Source: Pseudophaeobacter leonis
Lineage (GTDB): Bacteria > Pseudomonadota > Alphaproteobacteria > Rhodobacterales > Rhodobacteraceae
Direction: 5' to 3'
Length of the DNA stretch: 64,000 nucleotides
Assembly (NCBI RefSeq): GCF_002087335.1
Contig: NZ_MWVJ01000007.1
Location: forward strand, 1-64,000
Below are positions 39,533 through 49,103 of this stretch, piece by piece (within the stretch, counting starts at the first letter, position 1; each line of letters opens with the position of its first letter). The notes beneath the pieces are model-generated. The model was not told the DNA's origin. It did no database searches and saw nothing but the letters and a program-made list of their open reading frames with translations. A program made the position numbers and the translations under genes.

Positions 39533-40753
39533 TCAGGCGAAAAGTTCATGTGCCAGTTCAAGGGCTTCGATCAGCGTGTCGACCTCGGCCTTGGTGTTAT
39601 ACAGCCCAAAGGAGGCGCGACAGGTGGCCGTCACCCCAAGATGATCCATCAATGGGCCGGCACAGTGATGACCGGCGCGCACCGCGACGCCTTTTTTGTC
39701 AAGGATCGTCGAGATGTCATGGGCATGAGCGGCACCATCAAGCGTAAAGCTAAAAATAGATGCCTTATCAGCGGTCTGCCCCTGGATATTCAGCCAGTTC
39801 AACTCTTTGAACCGATCCGCCGCATAGTCGCGCAGCGTGGCCTCATGCCGGGCAATATTGTCCATGCCCAGGTCCATCATATGCTCCAGCGCCACGCCAA
39901 GACCGATTGTCTGCACGATCCCTGGGGTTCCGGCCTCAAACATCATGGGCGGATCATTGTAGACCACGGCCTCTTTTGACACCTCGCGGATCATGTCACC
40001 GCCGCCAAGACAGGGGCGCATTTCCCCCATGCGGTCCGGGTGCACGTAGATCGCACCAGACCCCGACGGCCCATAGAGTTTGTGCCCGGTGATGGCAAAG
40101 AAATCACAGCCCAGGTCCTGCACATCCACCGGCATATGCACCGCACTTTGTGAGCCATCCACCAGAACCGGCACACCTTTTGCATGGGCGCCCTGGGTCA
40201 CGGCCTTGATATCCACCACGGTTCCCAACACATTAGAGCACTGCGTCAGGGCGATCAGTTTAGTTCTTGGGGTGATCGCGTCAATCACAGCTTGTGGGTC
40301 AAGACTGCCATCGGCGGCCGTATCAACCCACTTGATCACCACGCCTTGCCGTTCGCGCAAAAAATGCCAGGGCACGATATTTGCATGATGCTCCATCCCG
40401 GACAGCAGGATCTCATCGCCCGCCACCAGCCGCTGCATCGCCCAGCTGTAGGCCACCATATTGATGCCCTCAGTGGTGCCGGAATTCAGCACGATATGGT
40501 CTTCGTGACCTGCATTCAGAAACCTGGCAATGATGCCGCGAACACCTTCGTATTTTTCGGTGGCAAGATTAGAAAGGTAGTGCAAACCCCGATGAACATT
40601 TGAATATTCCTGAGAATATGCCTGAGTGATTGCATCAATGACCACCTGGGGTTTTTGGGCAGAGGCCCCATTGTCCAGATAGGTGAGCGGCTTGCCGTTG
40701 ACCTGCCGGGACAGGATCGGAAACTCTGCGCGGATTTTTTCTACATCATACAT
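39533..40753 (-). CDS. sufS: Cysteine desulfurase SufS
   Basis: A 406-residue group II desulfurase. The PLP lysine is in ITGHKLYGPSGSG and the catalytic cysteine in AGHHCAGPLMDHLG, both intact; the short loop around the cysteine is the SufS type. It abstracts sulfur from cysteine for SufBCD, normally via SufE/SufU; neither gene is seen here. The start MYDVEK at 40753 lies inside the upstream Yip1-like gene (8 bp overlap), implying coupling. Confidence 0.95.
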   Translation of the reverse strand: MYDVEKIRAEFPILSRQVNGKPLTYLDNGASAQKPQVVIDAITQAYSQEYSNVHRGLHYLSNLATEKYEGVRGIIARFLNAGHEDHIVLNSGTTEGINMVAYSWAMQRLVAGDEILLSGMEHHANIVPWHFLRERQGVVIKWVDTAADGSLDPQAVIDAITPRTKLIALTQCSNVLGTVVDIKAVTQGAHAKGVPVLVDGSQSAVHMPVDVQDLGCDFFAITGHKLYGPSGSGAIYVHPDRMGEMRPCLGGGDMIREVSKEAVVYNDPPMMFEAGTPGIVQTIGLGVALEHMMDLGMDNIARHEATLRDYAADRFKELNWLNIQGQTADKASIFSFTLDGAAHAHDISTILDKKGVAVRAGHHCAGPLMDHLGVTATCRASFGLYNTKAEVDTLIEALELAHELFA

Positions 40754-41339
40754 TTTCAGGCAGTCCCAGATAGTCAGGGCCAATGAGGCCGACGACAAAA
40801 ATCATGGCAAAGAACATCAGGATCGTCGCCATCACAATCACGGCAAAGGCCCGCCAGAGCGAGGCAAACCCGTGCGCTTCATTGACAAAATTCAACAGAA
40901 CAAAAAACAAAACCACACCGACAAGAAGGGCAAACAGTGCCCCCAAAGAGGGTGAGAACGCCATGATCAGGATCACAGCAAGCAAGGCGATAATCTGTAC
41001 CAACTGATGCCAGACCAAAAGAGAAAGCATGGGCATAAAGCTCGCAGTTCCGCCCAGCCAACGCCCACCAAGGGTCAGGACCGCGGCGAAACCGACGCTC
41101 CTGATGGCTGCGGTGAAAATCGAGATGCCCATTGAATCCGGCATGAGGTTGAGGGTGACCAGATCACCTTCAAGAGGGAAGAACAGGCTGACAGAGCTAA
41201 AAAACAGCACATTGAGCGCAATCGCCAGCAGCAACCCTGTCCAAACCGCCTCGGCCGGCCATTGCCGCAACAAAATGTTGCCCGCAGCAGCCCCAGGTTG
41301 GCGCAGCGTCAAAATGACAAAGGACCATAGGAAACTCAT
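40746..41339 (-). CDS. Yip1 family membrane protein
   Basis: A 197-residue integral membrane protein with about five hydrophobic segments and the Yip1-type arrangement (a polar N-terminal part, then multi-spanning domain). The start at 41339 overlaps the stop of the preceding membrane gene (ATGA). Yip1-domain proteins of unknown function are regularly found in the SUF operon of Rhodobacterales. No catalytic motif is visible. Confidence 0.8.
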   Translation of the reverse strand: MSFLWSFVILTLRQPGAAAGNILLRQWPAEAVWTGLLLAIALNVLFFSSVSLFFPLEGDLVTLNLMPDSMGISIFTAAIRSVGFAAVLTLGGRWLGGTASFMPMLSLLVWHQLVQIIALLAVILIMAFSPSLGALFALLVGVVLFFVLLNFVNEAHGFASLWRAFAVIVMATILMFFAMIFVVGLIGPDYLGLPENV

Positions 41340-41832
41340 GCTGACACCTGCGATTTTCCCCAATAGCCCTGATACATGCCGGAGATCCCGAACCACAAAA
41401 ATACCGAAAACCACAGCCCACCAACGAGGGTAAGCGGCGTTCCGGGGCCGATCATGCCTGCAACCAGTCCATTCAACAACATCAAAGGGCTGGCGGCGAG
41501 AAAGGTCCAGAATAAGGCCAAGCGCGCCGCATAGGCCTCGCCCGTGCCACGCAGGCCTCGGGCCAGCAGATGCAGCACAAGAGCCAGGCCATACATCGCC
41601 AAAGGGGCCACAAAGATGATGCCAAACAACGCGTTGCTCAACAGCATGCTTTGTTCCTGCCCCGTCAGATGCGCCTCACGGGCCAAGCCTGGCATCCGCG
41701 AGATGAACATCAAAGCACAGCCAGCCATCAGGATCGCCAAAAGGCGATCCTCACGTGTTCCCATGGCCAGGAGGCGCGAAAAACGCGACGCGGCCCCCTG
41801 TAGGTCGCCAGGATATCTCCAGTGCCCGCCAT
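41336..41832 (-). CDS. Yip1-like membrane protein in SUF operon, frame broken by one missing base
   Basis: A predicted 165-residue membrane protein directly after sufD. Its N-terminus MAGTGDILATYRGPRRVF is in one frame and LLAMGTREDRLLAILMAG in another. One C is missing near 41776; adding it gives VFRRLLAMGTRED and a length that is a multiple of three. The ATG at 41832 directly abuts the sufD stop. As otherwise read, the gene would start at 41764 and lose its amphipathic N-terminus. It has three to four hydrophobic segments. Function unknown; probably works with the following Yip1 protein. Confidence 0.78.
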
Positions 41833-43113
41833 TTAGCGACGCCGGGACAGCCAGCCTTCGAGGCGGGCAACAATGGCATCGGCCATTTCGCGGTCTTCAA
41901 CCTCGTCGACCGCTTCAGCAAGAAACGCCAGGGTCAAAAGGTCCGTGGCCTCGCCGGTGGAAATGCCACGTGAGCGGAGATAAAACAGCGCTTCTTCGTC
42001 GATAGCACCCGTGGTGGACCCATGCGAGCAGATCACGTCGTCGGCATAGATTTCCAGTTCAGGTTTTGCCAGGAACTGACTGTCATCATCCAACAAAAGC
42101 GCCTGACTGATCTGATAGCCATCGGTCTTTTGAGCGTCTTTCTTCACCAAAATCTTGCCCTGGAACACGCCTGTGGCCCCATTGCGCAAAACCTTTTTGA
42201 ACACCTGACGGCTTTCGCAATTTACCGCATCATGGGTGATGAACACCGTGTCATCGTGATGGACTTCACCATCGCCAACACAGGCGCCGGCAACATGCGC
42301 AATCGCGTCATCTCCCAACAGCTCAATCACCGCCTCGTTACGGGTCAAAATGCCGTTGACCGTGAGGGAAAAGCTTTTGAACACAGATTCAGAGCCAAGG
42401 CGCGCAAACATATGTGTCACCGCACGGCGTTCATGGTCACGCCCCTGAGCACGCACCAGATGCAGCTTACCTGTGTCGGCAATATCGACCTCCATGCAGT
42501 TGTTAAACCGCGAGGCCGCAGGCCCGTTTTCCAGGATCGTCGCCTCGGCTCCGGCCTCAACACGGATCACATGGTGCAGGATGGCGTCTGAGATCTCGGC
42601 AGAATGCACATAGACGAGATTGATCGGCTTTCTTGGCGTGCCGGTCACATGGATGGCAACACCGTCCTGGGCAAAGGCCGTATTCAGCGCGGCCAGCGGG
42701 CGCGCCACCGGCGACTGACCACGGGCCTCAAGAACGCCATAGAGGTCCTTGGCCCAGTGAATGTCCTGAGCGCAGATATCGGCGATCCGGTCGATCGTGA
42801 CACCTTCAAGGCTGAGATCATCCGAGGCGTCAGCATCAAAGACACCATCAACAAACACGACCTGCAAGCGGTCGAATTCATTGAACATTGGCGCCTCATC
42901 CGAGGCAAAGACCGAGGCCTTTGGGGCCTCGGCGGCGGTCAGTGTTTCGGGGCGCGTGTATTTCCAATACTCATCGCGACGCCCGGGCAGACCCAGGGTT
43001 TGCACCCGCGACAGGGCCGCCTTACGCGAGGCTGCGAGGCAGCCGCCTTCCGGCATGCTGAGCGCGGCAAGCCGCGCCTCGGTGGCACTTTGTTTCACAT
43101 CAGCAAGAGCCAT
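41833..43113 (-). CDS. sufD: Fe-S cluster assembly protein SufD
   Basis: A 426-residue SufD, the non-catalytic partner of SufB in the SufBC2D scaffold. The right-handed beta-helix core and the C-terminal block CSHGSTTGAIDEEALFYLRSR are clear. The N-terminus WKYTRPETL is the usual helical cap. The start MALADV at 43113 is one base before the sufC stop region. It is the best-conserved part of this operon with sufB and sufC. Confidence 0.95.
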   Translation of the reverse strand: MALADVKQSATEARLAALSMPEGGCLAASRKAALSRVQTLGLPGRRDEYWKYTRPETLTAAEAPKASVFASDEAPMFNEFDRLQVVFVDGVFDADASDDLSLEGVTIDRIADICAQDIHWAKDLYGVLEARGQSPVARPLAALNTAFAQDGVAIHVTGTPRKPINLVYVHSAEISDAILHHVIRVEAGAEATILENGPAASRFNNCMEVDIADTGKLHLVRAQGRDHERRAVTHMFARLGSESVFKSFSLTVNGILTRNEAVIELLGDDAIAHVAGACVGDGEVHHDDTVFITHDAVNCESRQVFKKVLRNGATGVFQGKILVKKDAQKTDGYQISQALLLDDDSQFLAKPELEIYADDVICSHGSTTGAIDEEALFYLRSRGISTGEATDLLTLAFLAEAVDEVEDREMADAIVARLEGWLSRRR

Positions 43114-43114
43114 T

Positions 43115-43870
43115 TCAGGACACCTCTGCCAGAATACCGGCATAGCCGTTGTTTTCGACTTCCAGCGCCAGCTCTGGGCCGCCGGTTTTCACGATCCGGC
43201 CACCGGCCAGAATATGCACTACGTCAGGTTTGATATGGTCCAGCAGACGCTGATAGTGGGTGATAACCAAAAAGCCACGGCCCTCGTCGCGCAGCGCGTT
43301 GACGCCTTCGGCCACCAGTTTCATGGCATCGACGTCAAGACCTGAGTCCGTCTCGTCCAGAATGCACATCTTTGGCTCCAGCATCGCCATCTGCAGGATT
43401 TCATTGCGCTTTTTCTCACCGCCGGAAAAGCCTACATTGACAGGGCGTTTCAGCATATCGGCGTCGATCTTCAGATCCTTCGCCTTGGCGCGGACCATTT
43501 TAAGGAAATCTGCCGCCGACAGCTCCTCCTCGCCGCGCGCTTTGCGCTGGGAATTCATCGCCGTACGCAAGAAGGTCATGTTACCGACACCGGGGATTTC
43601 AACCGGGTATTGGAAGGCCAGGAAAATACCGGCCGCTGCGCGCTCTTCCGGCTCCATCTCCAGCAGGTCTTCGCCTTCGAGCGTGGCACTGCCTTCGGTG
43701 ACCTCATAGCCATCGCGGCCCGACAGCACGTAGGACAGGGTCGATTTACCAGAGCCGTTTGGCCCCATGATCGCGTGCACTTTGCCGGCCTCAACCGTCA
43801 GATCCAAACCATTCAGGATCTGCTTGTCTTCGTCTTCAAGTTTGACGTGCAAGTTTTTGATTTCGAGCAT
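43115..43870 (-). CDS. sufC: Fe-S cluster assembly ATPase SufC
   Basis: A 251-residue ABC-type ATPase that powers SufBC2D. It has Walker A GPNGSGKST, the Q-loop in FLAFQYPVEIPGV, the signature SGGEKKRNEI, and Walker B/D-loop CILDETDSGLDVDA. It has no membrane domain. It is separated from sufB by the mini-ybjQ and pyruvyl transferase genes, an unusual split, since sufB and sufC are adjacent in most operons. Confidence 0.97.
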   Translation of the reverse strand: MLEIKNLHVKLEDEDKQILNGLDLTVEAGKVHAIMGPNGSGKSTLSYVLSGRDGYEVTEGSATLEGEDLLEMEPEERAAAGIFLAFQYPVEIPGVGNMTFLRTAMNSQRKARGEEELSAADFLKMVRAKAKDLKIDADMLKRPVNVGFSGGEKKRNEILQMAMLEPKMCILDETDSGLDVDAMKLVAEGVNALRDEGRGFLVITHYQRLLDHIKPDVVHILAGGRIVKTGGPELALEVENNGYAGILAEVS

Positions 43871-43904
43871 TTTTTCCTCGTCTCTTTTCTCGGGGCGCCG
43901 ACTG

Positions 43905-44729
43905 TTATGCGGTGCCTGTGTTCTGGGGGGCGCTGAGATGCGCCGGAAAGCTGTTGCGCAGGGCCACCTTTGCGCGGGCGATGCCGGCGCTGTAGGTCAA
44001 CTCTGCCTGTTTCGTTTTGGTCTTTGCATGCGTTGGGATCTGATCCCAGGCAAGCGGCGAAATCATCGGCCGCCCGATCGAGGCCGCATAATCATAGTAT
44101 TTCAGGTGAGCCTGATCGCCGGGAGACACCCAGGTCGAGGGCACCCCATAAGAATCGGCCGTGATCAGCCCATGCAGGGAGGAGGCATAGATCTGGTCGC
44201 AGGCACTGATCTGCTGACAGGCGGTTGCGGCATCCTGCATGGGGTCGATCAGCAAAAAGTCATCGCTGCTTTGCACAAGGGCCAGAACCTCGGGATCCGC
44301 AACCTGACTGTGATGCGGCACCAGACCAATACGGTGCGTTTTTGCAGAGGCCGCTGGCAGAATCTCTGAGATCAGCAGACCCGGATCGCCGAACTGGTCG
44401 GTTTTGATCCCCAACAAAGACGCCGTAATCGGCCCACGCAGCAGGGCGATGTGAACATTGCCCAAAAAGTCCTGCGGCACAGCATGAAGCAGGCCACTGC
44501 CCCAAATCCACGGTTTCTTGCTATAGGTTTTCTTTTCAGAAAACTTACGGCGCGCGATCTGCAACAGCGAGCCCACAGCGTAAAGATCGGCCATGCCGGG
44601 CCCCCGATGCACCACCTCACGCCCGCACATATGTGCAACCACAATGGCGGAGAGCGCGTCGCCAAAATTGGCGACGCCTTTCCACCAAAACAGCTGCAAA
44701 GGTGCGTTGTGAGAGGTCACTGAGGTCAT
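43905..44729 (-). CDS. Polysaccharide pyruvyl transferase family protein
   Basis: A 274-residue protein of the CsaB/WcaK-like family, which transfers pyruvate ketals to sugar residues or acts on exopolysaccharide. Conserved blocks are FWWKGVANFGDALSAIVVAH, WIWGSGLLHA, LLRGPITASLLGIK and YASSLHGLITADSYGVPS. The start at 44729 follows the small ybjQ-like gene by 2 bp, indicating one operon. Its presence between sufB and sufC is unexpected; a link between surface polysaccharide and iron-sulfur assembly is not established. Confidence 0.86.
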   Translation of the reverse strand: MTSVTSHNAPLQLFWWKGVANFGDALSAIVVAHMCGREVVHRGPGMADLYAVGSLLQIARRKFSEKKTYSKKPWIWGSGLLHAVPQDFLGNVHIALLRGPITASLLGIKTDQFGDPGLLISEILPAASAKTHRIGLVPHHSQVADPEVLALVQSSDDFLLIDPMQDAATACQQISACDQIYASSLHGLITADSYGVPSTWVSPGDQAHLKYYDYAASIGRPMISPLAWDQIPTHAKTKTKQAELTYSAGIARAKVALRNSFPAHLSAPQNTGTA

Positions 44730-44731
44730 GC

Positions 44732-44869
44732 TTAACCGATCACCACTGCTGTGCCGCTGGCCGAAACCATCAGCATGGAATTGCCGCCCATGATGGCCGC
44801 GCCCACAACGATGCCTTTGTCGTCTGCAATCTGATATCCCTCGATCGAGGGTGTGGTTGTAACGATCAT
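44732..44869 (-). CDS. Miniature YbjQ/UPF0145-family protein with internal deletion
   Basis: A 45-residue protein. The first 28 residues ([19 protein letters not shown] then IVVGAAIMG) match the N-terminus of UPF0145/YbjQ and the last 17 ([16 protein letters not shown]) match its C-terminus, but the roughly 60 residues between are absent, joined in frame at IMG-GN. A GAGGAG ribosome site lies nine bases before the ATG and the following gene starts 2 bp after its stop, so it looks expressed. Full-length YbjQ forms pentamers of a barrel that the missing part would build, so this form may be inactive or have a new role. Too short for standard gene finders. Confidence 0.75.
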   Translation of the reverse strand: MIVTTTPSIEGYQIADDKGIVVGAAIMGGNSMLMVSASGTAVVIG

Positions 44870-44920
44870 GGAAATCACTCCTCAGCGCGTTGAACGGGTG
44901 TCCTAGCCTACAGCGCGGCG

Positions 44921-46441
<1,521 letters not shown>

Positions 46442-46456
46442 GATTACCTCCTGCAT

Positions 46457-47500
46457 TCACGCAACACGGGCGCGATGTTTCTTGTGTTTCTGGAGCCACG
46501 CATCAGCAAAGCGCAGCACATCTTCTTTTGTTGTGGTCGGCCCGAGGGACACGCGTACGGCGCCCTGGGCGGTCTCTTCGTCAAATCCCATCGCCGTCAG
46601 CACGGCACTGGCACGCACCTTGCCGCTGGAACAGGCCGATCCGGCGCTGATGGCAAAACCAGCAAGGTCCATCTGCATGACCTGTGTTTCACCCTTCCAG
46701 CCGGGCACGGCAAAACAGGACGTATTGGGCAGCCGCTTGCCGCCTTTGCCTTCACAAATAAGCTCTGGGGCGCCAGCCACAAGGGATTCTTCCATCAGAT
46801 CGCGCAGCATCTGCACCCGCTCCCAGGTGCCATCGGCCAATTGCCGGGCGGCGGCCTCGGCGGCAGCACCAAATCCGGCAATTCCGATAACATTCTCGGT
46901 CCGCGAGCGCCGACCCATTTCCTGGCCACCGCCACGAATCTGCGCCAAAAGATCGGTGCCCCGTGGCATCACCAGCGCACCAACGCCTTTTGGCCCGCCC
47001 AGCTTATGAGCAGAAATCAGCGCCATCTGCACCCCAAGCCAGTTGAACGCAAAGGGCAGCTTGCCAAAGGCCTGCGTAACATCGCTCACGGCCAGTCCCT
47101 GGGGCAGCTCCTGCACCACACCCGTTTCAGAATTTGCCAGCTGCAGCGTTGATGCCTCAGGAGACAAAACCTCTACAGCTCCGGCAGCGGACACGGCAAG
47201 ATCCTCTTTAATCCAGGCCCTTACGGCGTCATGCTCAACCGGGGCGCCATGTAGGTTGCGCCCAGCCAGAGCCAGCGACGCCCCCTCGGTCGAGCCCGAG
47301 GTGAAGACAATATCCGCGCCATCCGCGCCAATCGCGGCGGCAATCTGGCCACGGGCACGCTCAACAATCGCCTTGGCAGCGCGCCCTTCAGCATGCACCG
47401 AAGAGGGATTGCCGCAATAGTCCATCGCCGCAATCATTGCCGCACGCGCCTCGGAATGAAGCGGCGTCGTTGCGTTGTGGTCCAGATAAACCCGCTTCAT
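46457..47500 (-). CDS. Cysteine desulfurase, NifS/IscS type
   Basis: A 347-residue class V aminotransferase. The N-terminus VYLDHNATTPL, the PLP lysine in SAHKLGGPKGVGAL and the catalytic-cysteine loop SAGSACSSGKVRA are intact. Group I-type loop. It is distinct from SufS (39533), so the operon carries two desulfurases, a known arrangement in Rhodobacterales. The longer reading to 47536 is not used; the start at 47500 matches the conserved MKRVYLDHNAT. iscR lies 54 bp upstream. Confidence 0.92.
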   Translation of the reverse strand: MKRVYLDHNATTPLHSEARAAMIAAMDYCGNPSSVHAEGRAAKAIVERARGQIAAAIGADGADIVFTSGSTEGASLALAGRNLHGAPVEHDAVRAWIKEDLAVSAAGAVEVLSPEASTLQLANSETGVVQELPQGLAVSDVTQAFGKLPFAFNWLGVQMALISAHKLGGPKGVGALVMPRGTDLLAQIRGGGQEMGRRSRTENVIGIAGFGAAAEAAARQLADGTWERVQMLRDLMEESLVAGAPELICEGKGGKRLPNTSCFAVPGWKGETQVMQMDLAGFAISAGSACSSGKVRASAVLTAMGFDEETAQGAVRVSLGPTTTKEDVLRFADAWLQKHKKHRARVA

Positions 47501-47554
47501 GGAGTCACCTTTTCCAACAAGGGCTGGTCTTTGCAAACATACTCCATATCCTGG

Positions 47555-48017
47555 CTATTCCGCGTCTACGACCGAGAAAAGGTTCGGCACAGCCGGACAG
47601 GGGGCCAAATCGTTCTGGATCACATCCGACAGTCTTGTCTGGTGCAAAAAGACATAAACATGCGCGCTGAGGCTTTCCCAAAGACGGTTGGTCAAAGACT
47701 GTGCCCGACTGCCGCTTGTCGCCCCAGACGCACCTGCCCCCTTGTGCATGGCGTCAACCGTTTCATCAACCGCGCTCAGAATATCGACAACGCGGATTTC
47801 AGAAGGAGGGCGCGCCAGACGATAGCCGCCGCCGGGGCCCCGCACAGAGGCCACCAGTTCAGCGCGACGCAGGTTTTACAAACAACTGCTCCAGATAAGG
47901 CAAAGACACATTCTGCCGCTTGGAAATATCCCCAAGGACAACCAATGAGCCCTCGGGCTGCAGCGCAATATCTGCCAGCGCGACCATCGCATAGCGCCCT
48001 TTGGTAGAAAGCTTCAT
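47555..48017 (-). CDS. iscR: Rrf2 family regulator IscR, frame broken by one extra base
   Basis: A 153-residue winged-helix regulator (corrected). MKLSTKGRYAMVALADIAL and LPYLEQLFVK give the DNA-binding domain, then VRGPGGGYRLARPPSEIRVV. One extra C near 47873 changes FVKLRRAELVAS to FVKPASR and a stop. The three cysteines that hold the cluster in E. coli IscR are absent: the region reads HKGAGASGATSGSRAQ. One Cys is left, at residue 140 near the C-terminus. Such cysteine-poor IscR proteins are known in Rhodobacter. It heads the SUF operon and presumably represses it when iron is sufficient. Confidence 0.9.
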
Positions 48018-48121
48018 CTTTCCATCTCTCCAAACGTCAGTTCAGACGCGAAAACATTGACCTTATAGCCGTGAGTGCGTATCTCAGCGTAACGGTGCAA
48101 TGCAATGGCCTGCGCCAGCAA

Positions 48122-48136
48122 TTAGAATTGTTCTAA
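48122..48136. promoter_or_regulatory. Candidate iron-responsive operator (Iron-Rhodo-box-like palindrome)
   Basis: TTAGAATTGTTCTAA is a perfect palindrome with a 3 bp centre, 105 bp upstream of iscR and 72 bp upstream of the divergent hydrolase gene. Its form resembles the Iron-Rhodo-box described for iron-regulated genes of Rhodobacterales and bound by IscR; the match to the consensus is from memory. It would let the regulator control its own operon. Confidence 0.6.
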
Positions 48137-48207
48137 GATGGCTGATGGAATTCGTCAAGTATTCCTGACCAACATCTGCAGAAAATGAGAATAGGATCCA
48201 CCCACCC

Positions 48208-48861
48208 ATGCCTGAGGTCATTTTTCCCGGACCCGAAGGCCGCCTGGAAGGCCGCTATCACCCCCAAAAAGAAAAAGACGCGCCCATCGCCATCGTGCTG
48301 CATCCGCATCCGCAGTTTGGCGGCACAATGAACAACAAGGTCGTCTACAACCTGCACTACGCGTTTTACAACATGGGCTTTACCGTTTTGCGGTTCAATT
48401 TCCGTGGTGTAGGCCGCTCGCAGGGTGAATATGATCAGGGTATTGGTGAGCTGTCTGACGCGGCCTCTGCGCTCGACTACCTGCAGTCGATGAACAACAA
48501 CTCCAAGCATTGCTGGGTTGCCGGTTTTTCTTTTGGCGCCTGGATCGGCATGCAGCTGTTGATGCGCCGCCCAGAGATCACCGGCTTTATTTCGGTGGCA
48601 CCACCTGCCAATATGTATGACTTTTCGTTCCTGGCGCCCTGCCCGGCCTCTGGCCTGATCATCAACGGCAGTGCTGATCGCGTGGCGCCGCCCGCCGATA
48701 CGGTCAATCTGGTTAACAAACTGCACGAGCAAAAAGGCATCACCGTCACCCATACCGAGGTAGAAGGTGCCGATCACTTCTTCCAGGGCGATCATATGGA
48801 TACGCTGATGGGGCACACCACCGACTATGTGAAACGTCGCCTGACCGAGAACACACGCTGA
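48208..48861 (+). CDS. Alpha/beta hydrolase
   Basis: A 217-residue hydrolase of the CocE/YqiA-like cytoplasmic family. LHPHPQFGGTMNN is the oxyanion loop; VAGFSFGAWIGMQLL holds the nucleophile in G-F-S-F-G; the histidine is in GADHFFQG. The domain is minimal, with no lid insertion. It shares an A-T-G overlap with the next small gene (stop TGA overlapping ATG), so they are coupled. The substrate is unknown. Confidence 0.86.
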   Translation: MPEVIFPGPEGRLEGRYHPQKEKDAPIAIVLHPHPQFGGTMNNKVVYNLHYAFYNMGFTVLRFNFRGVGRSQGEYDQGIGELSDAASALDYLQSMNNNSKHCWVAGFSFGAWIGMQLLMRRPEITGFISVAPPANMYDFSFLAPCPASGLIINGSADRVAPPADTVNLVNKLHEQKGITVTHTEVEGADHFFQGDHMDTLMGHTTDYVKRRLTENTR

Positions 48862-49103
48862 TGGGAACAATCGAAACGCTGGGAGAAAAGCTGGCGGTCG
48901 ATACCCTCAAGGTTCAGGACGCCATTGGCGAGGATCGCTTTTACATGGAGGTCGCCCAGGTTCTTGGGGCGGCCTCGCAATCCCTGGAAGAAGCCTTTCT
49001 GACCGAAATCCGTGTCCGGCTTGCGGAACGCAAGGCACGCGAGTTTATCAGCGCCAAACTGGCGCAGGTGCAAAGCAGTCTCGAAGAGAAAGCCGGTAAA
49101 TGA
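48861..49103 (+). CDS. Small helical hypothetical protein
   Basis: An 80-residue, charged, apparently all-helical protein with no recognised domain and no signal peptide or membrane segment. It begins within the stop of the upstream hydrolase gene and its own stop overlaps the next gene by 4 bp (ATGA), so it is fixed between two coupled genes. Heptad-like runs (QVLGAASQSLEEAFLTEIRV) suggest coiled-coil self-association. Confidence 0.7.
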   Translation: MGTIETLGEKLAVDTLKVQDAIGEDRFYMEVAQVLGAASQSLEEAFLTEIRVRLAERKAREFISAKLAQVQSSLEEKAGK

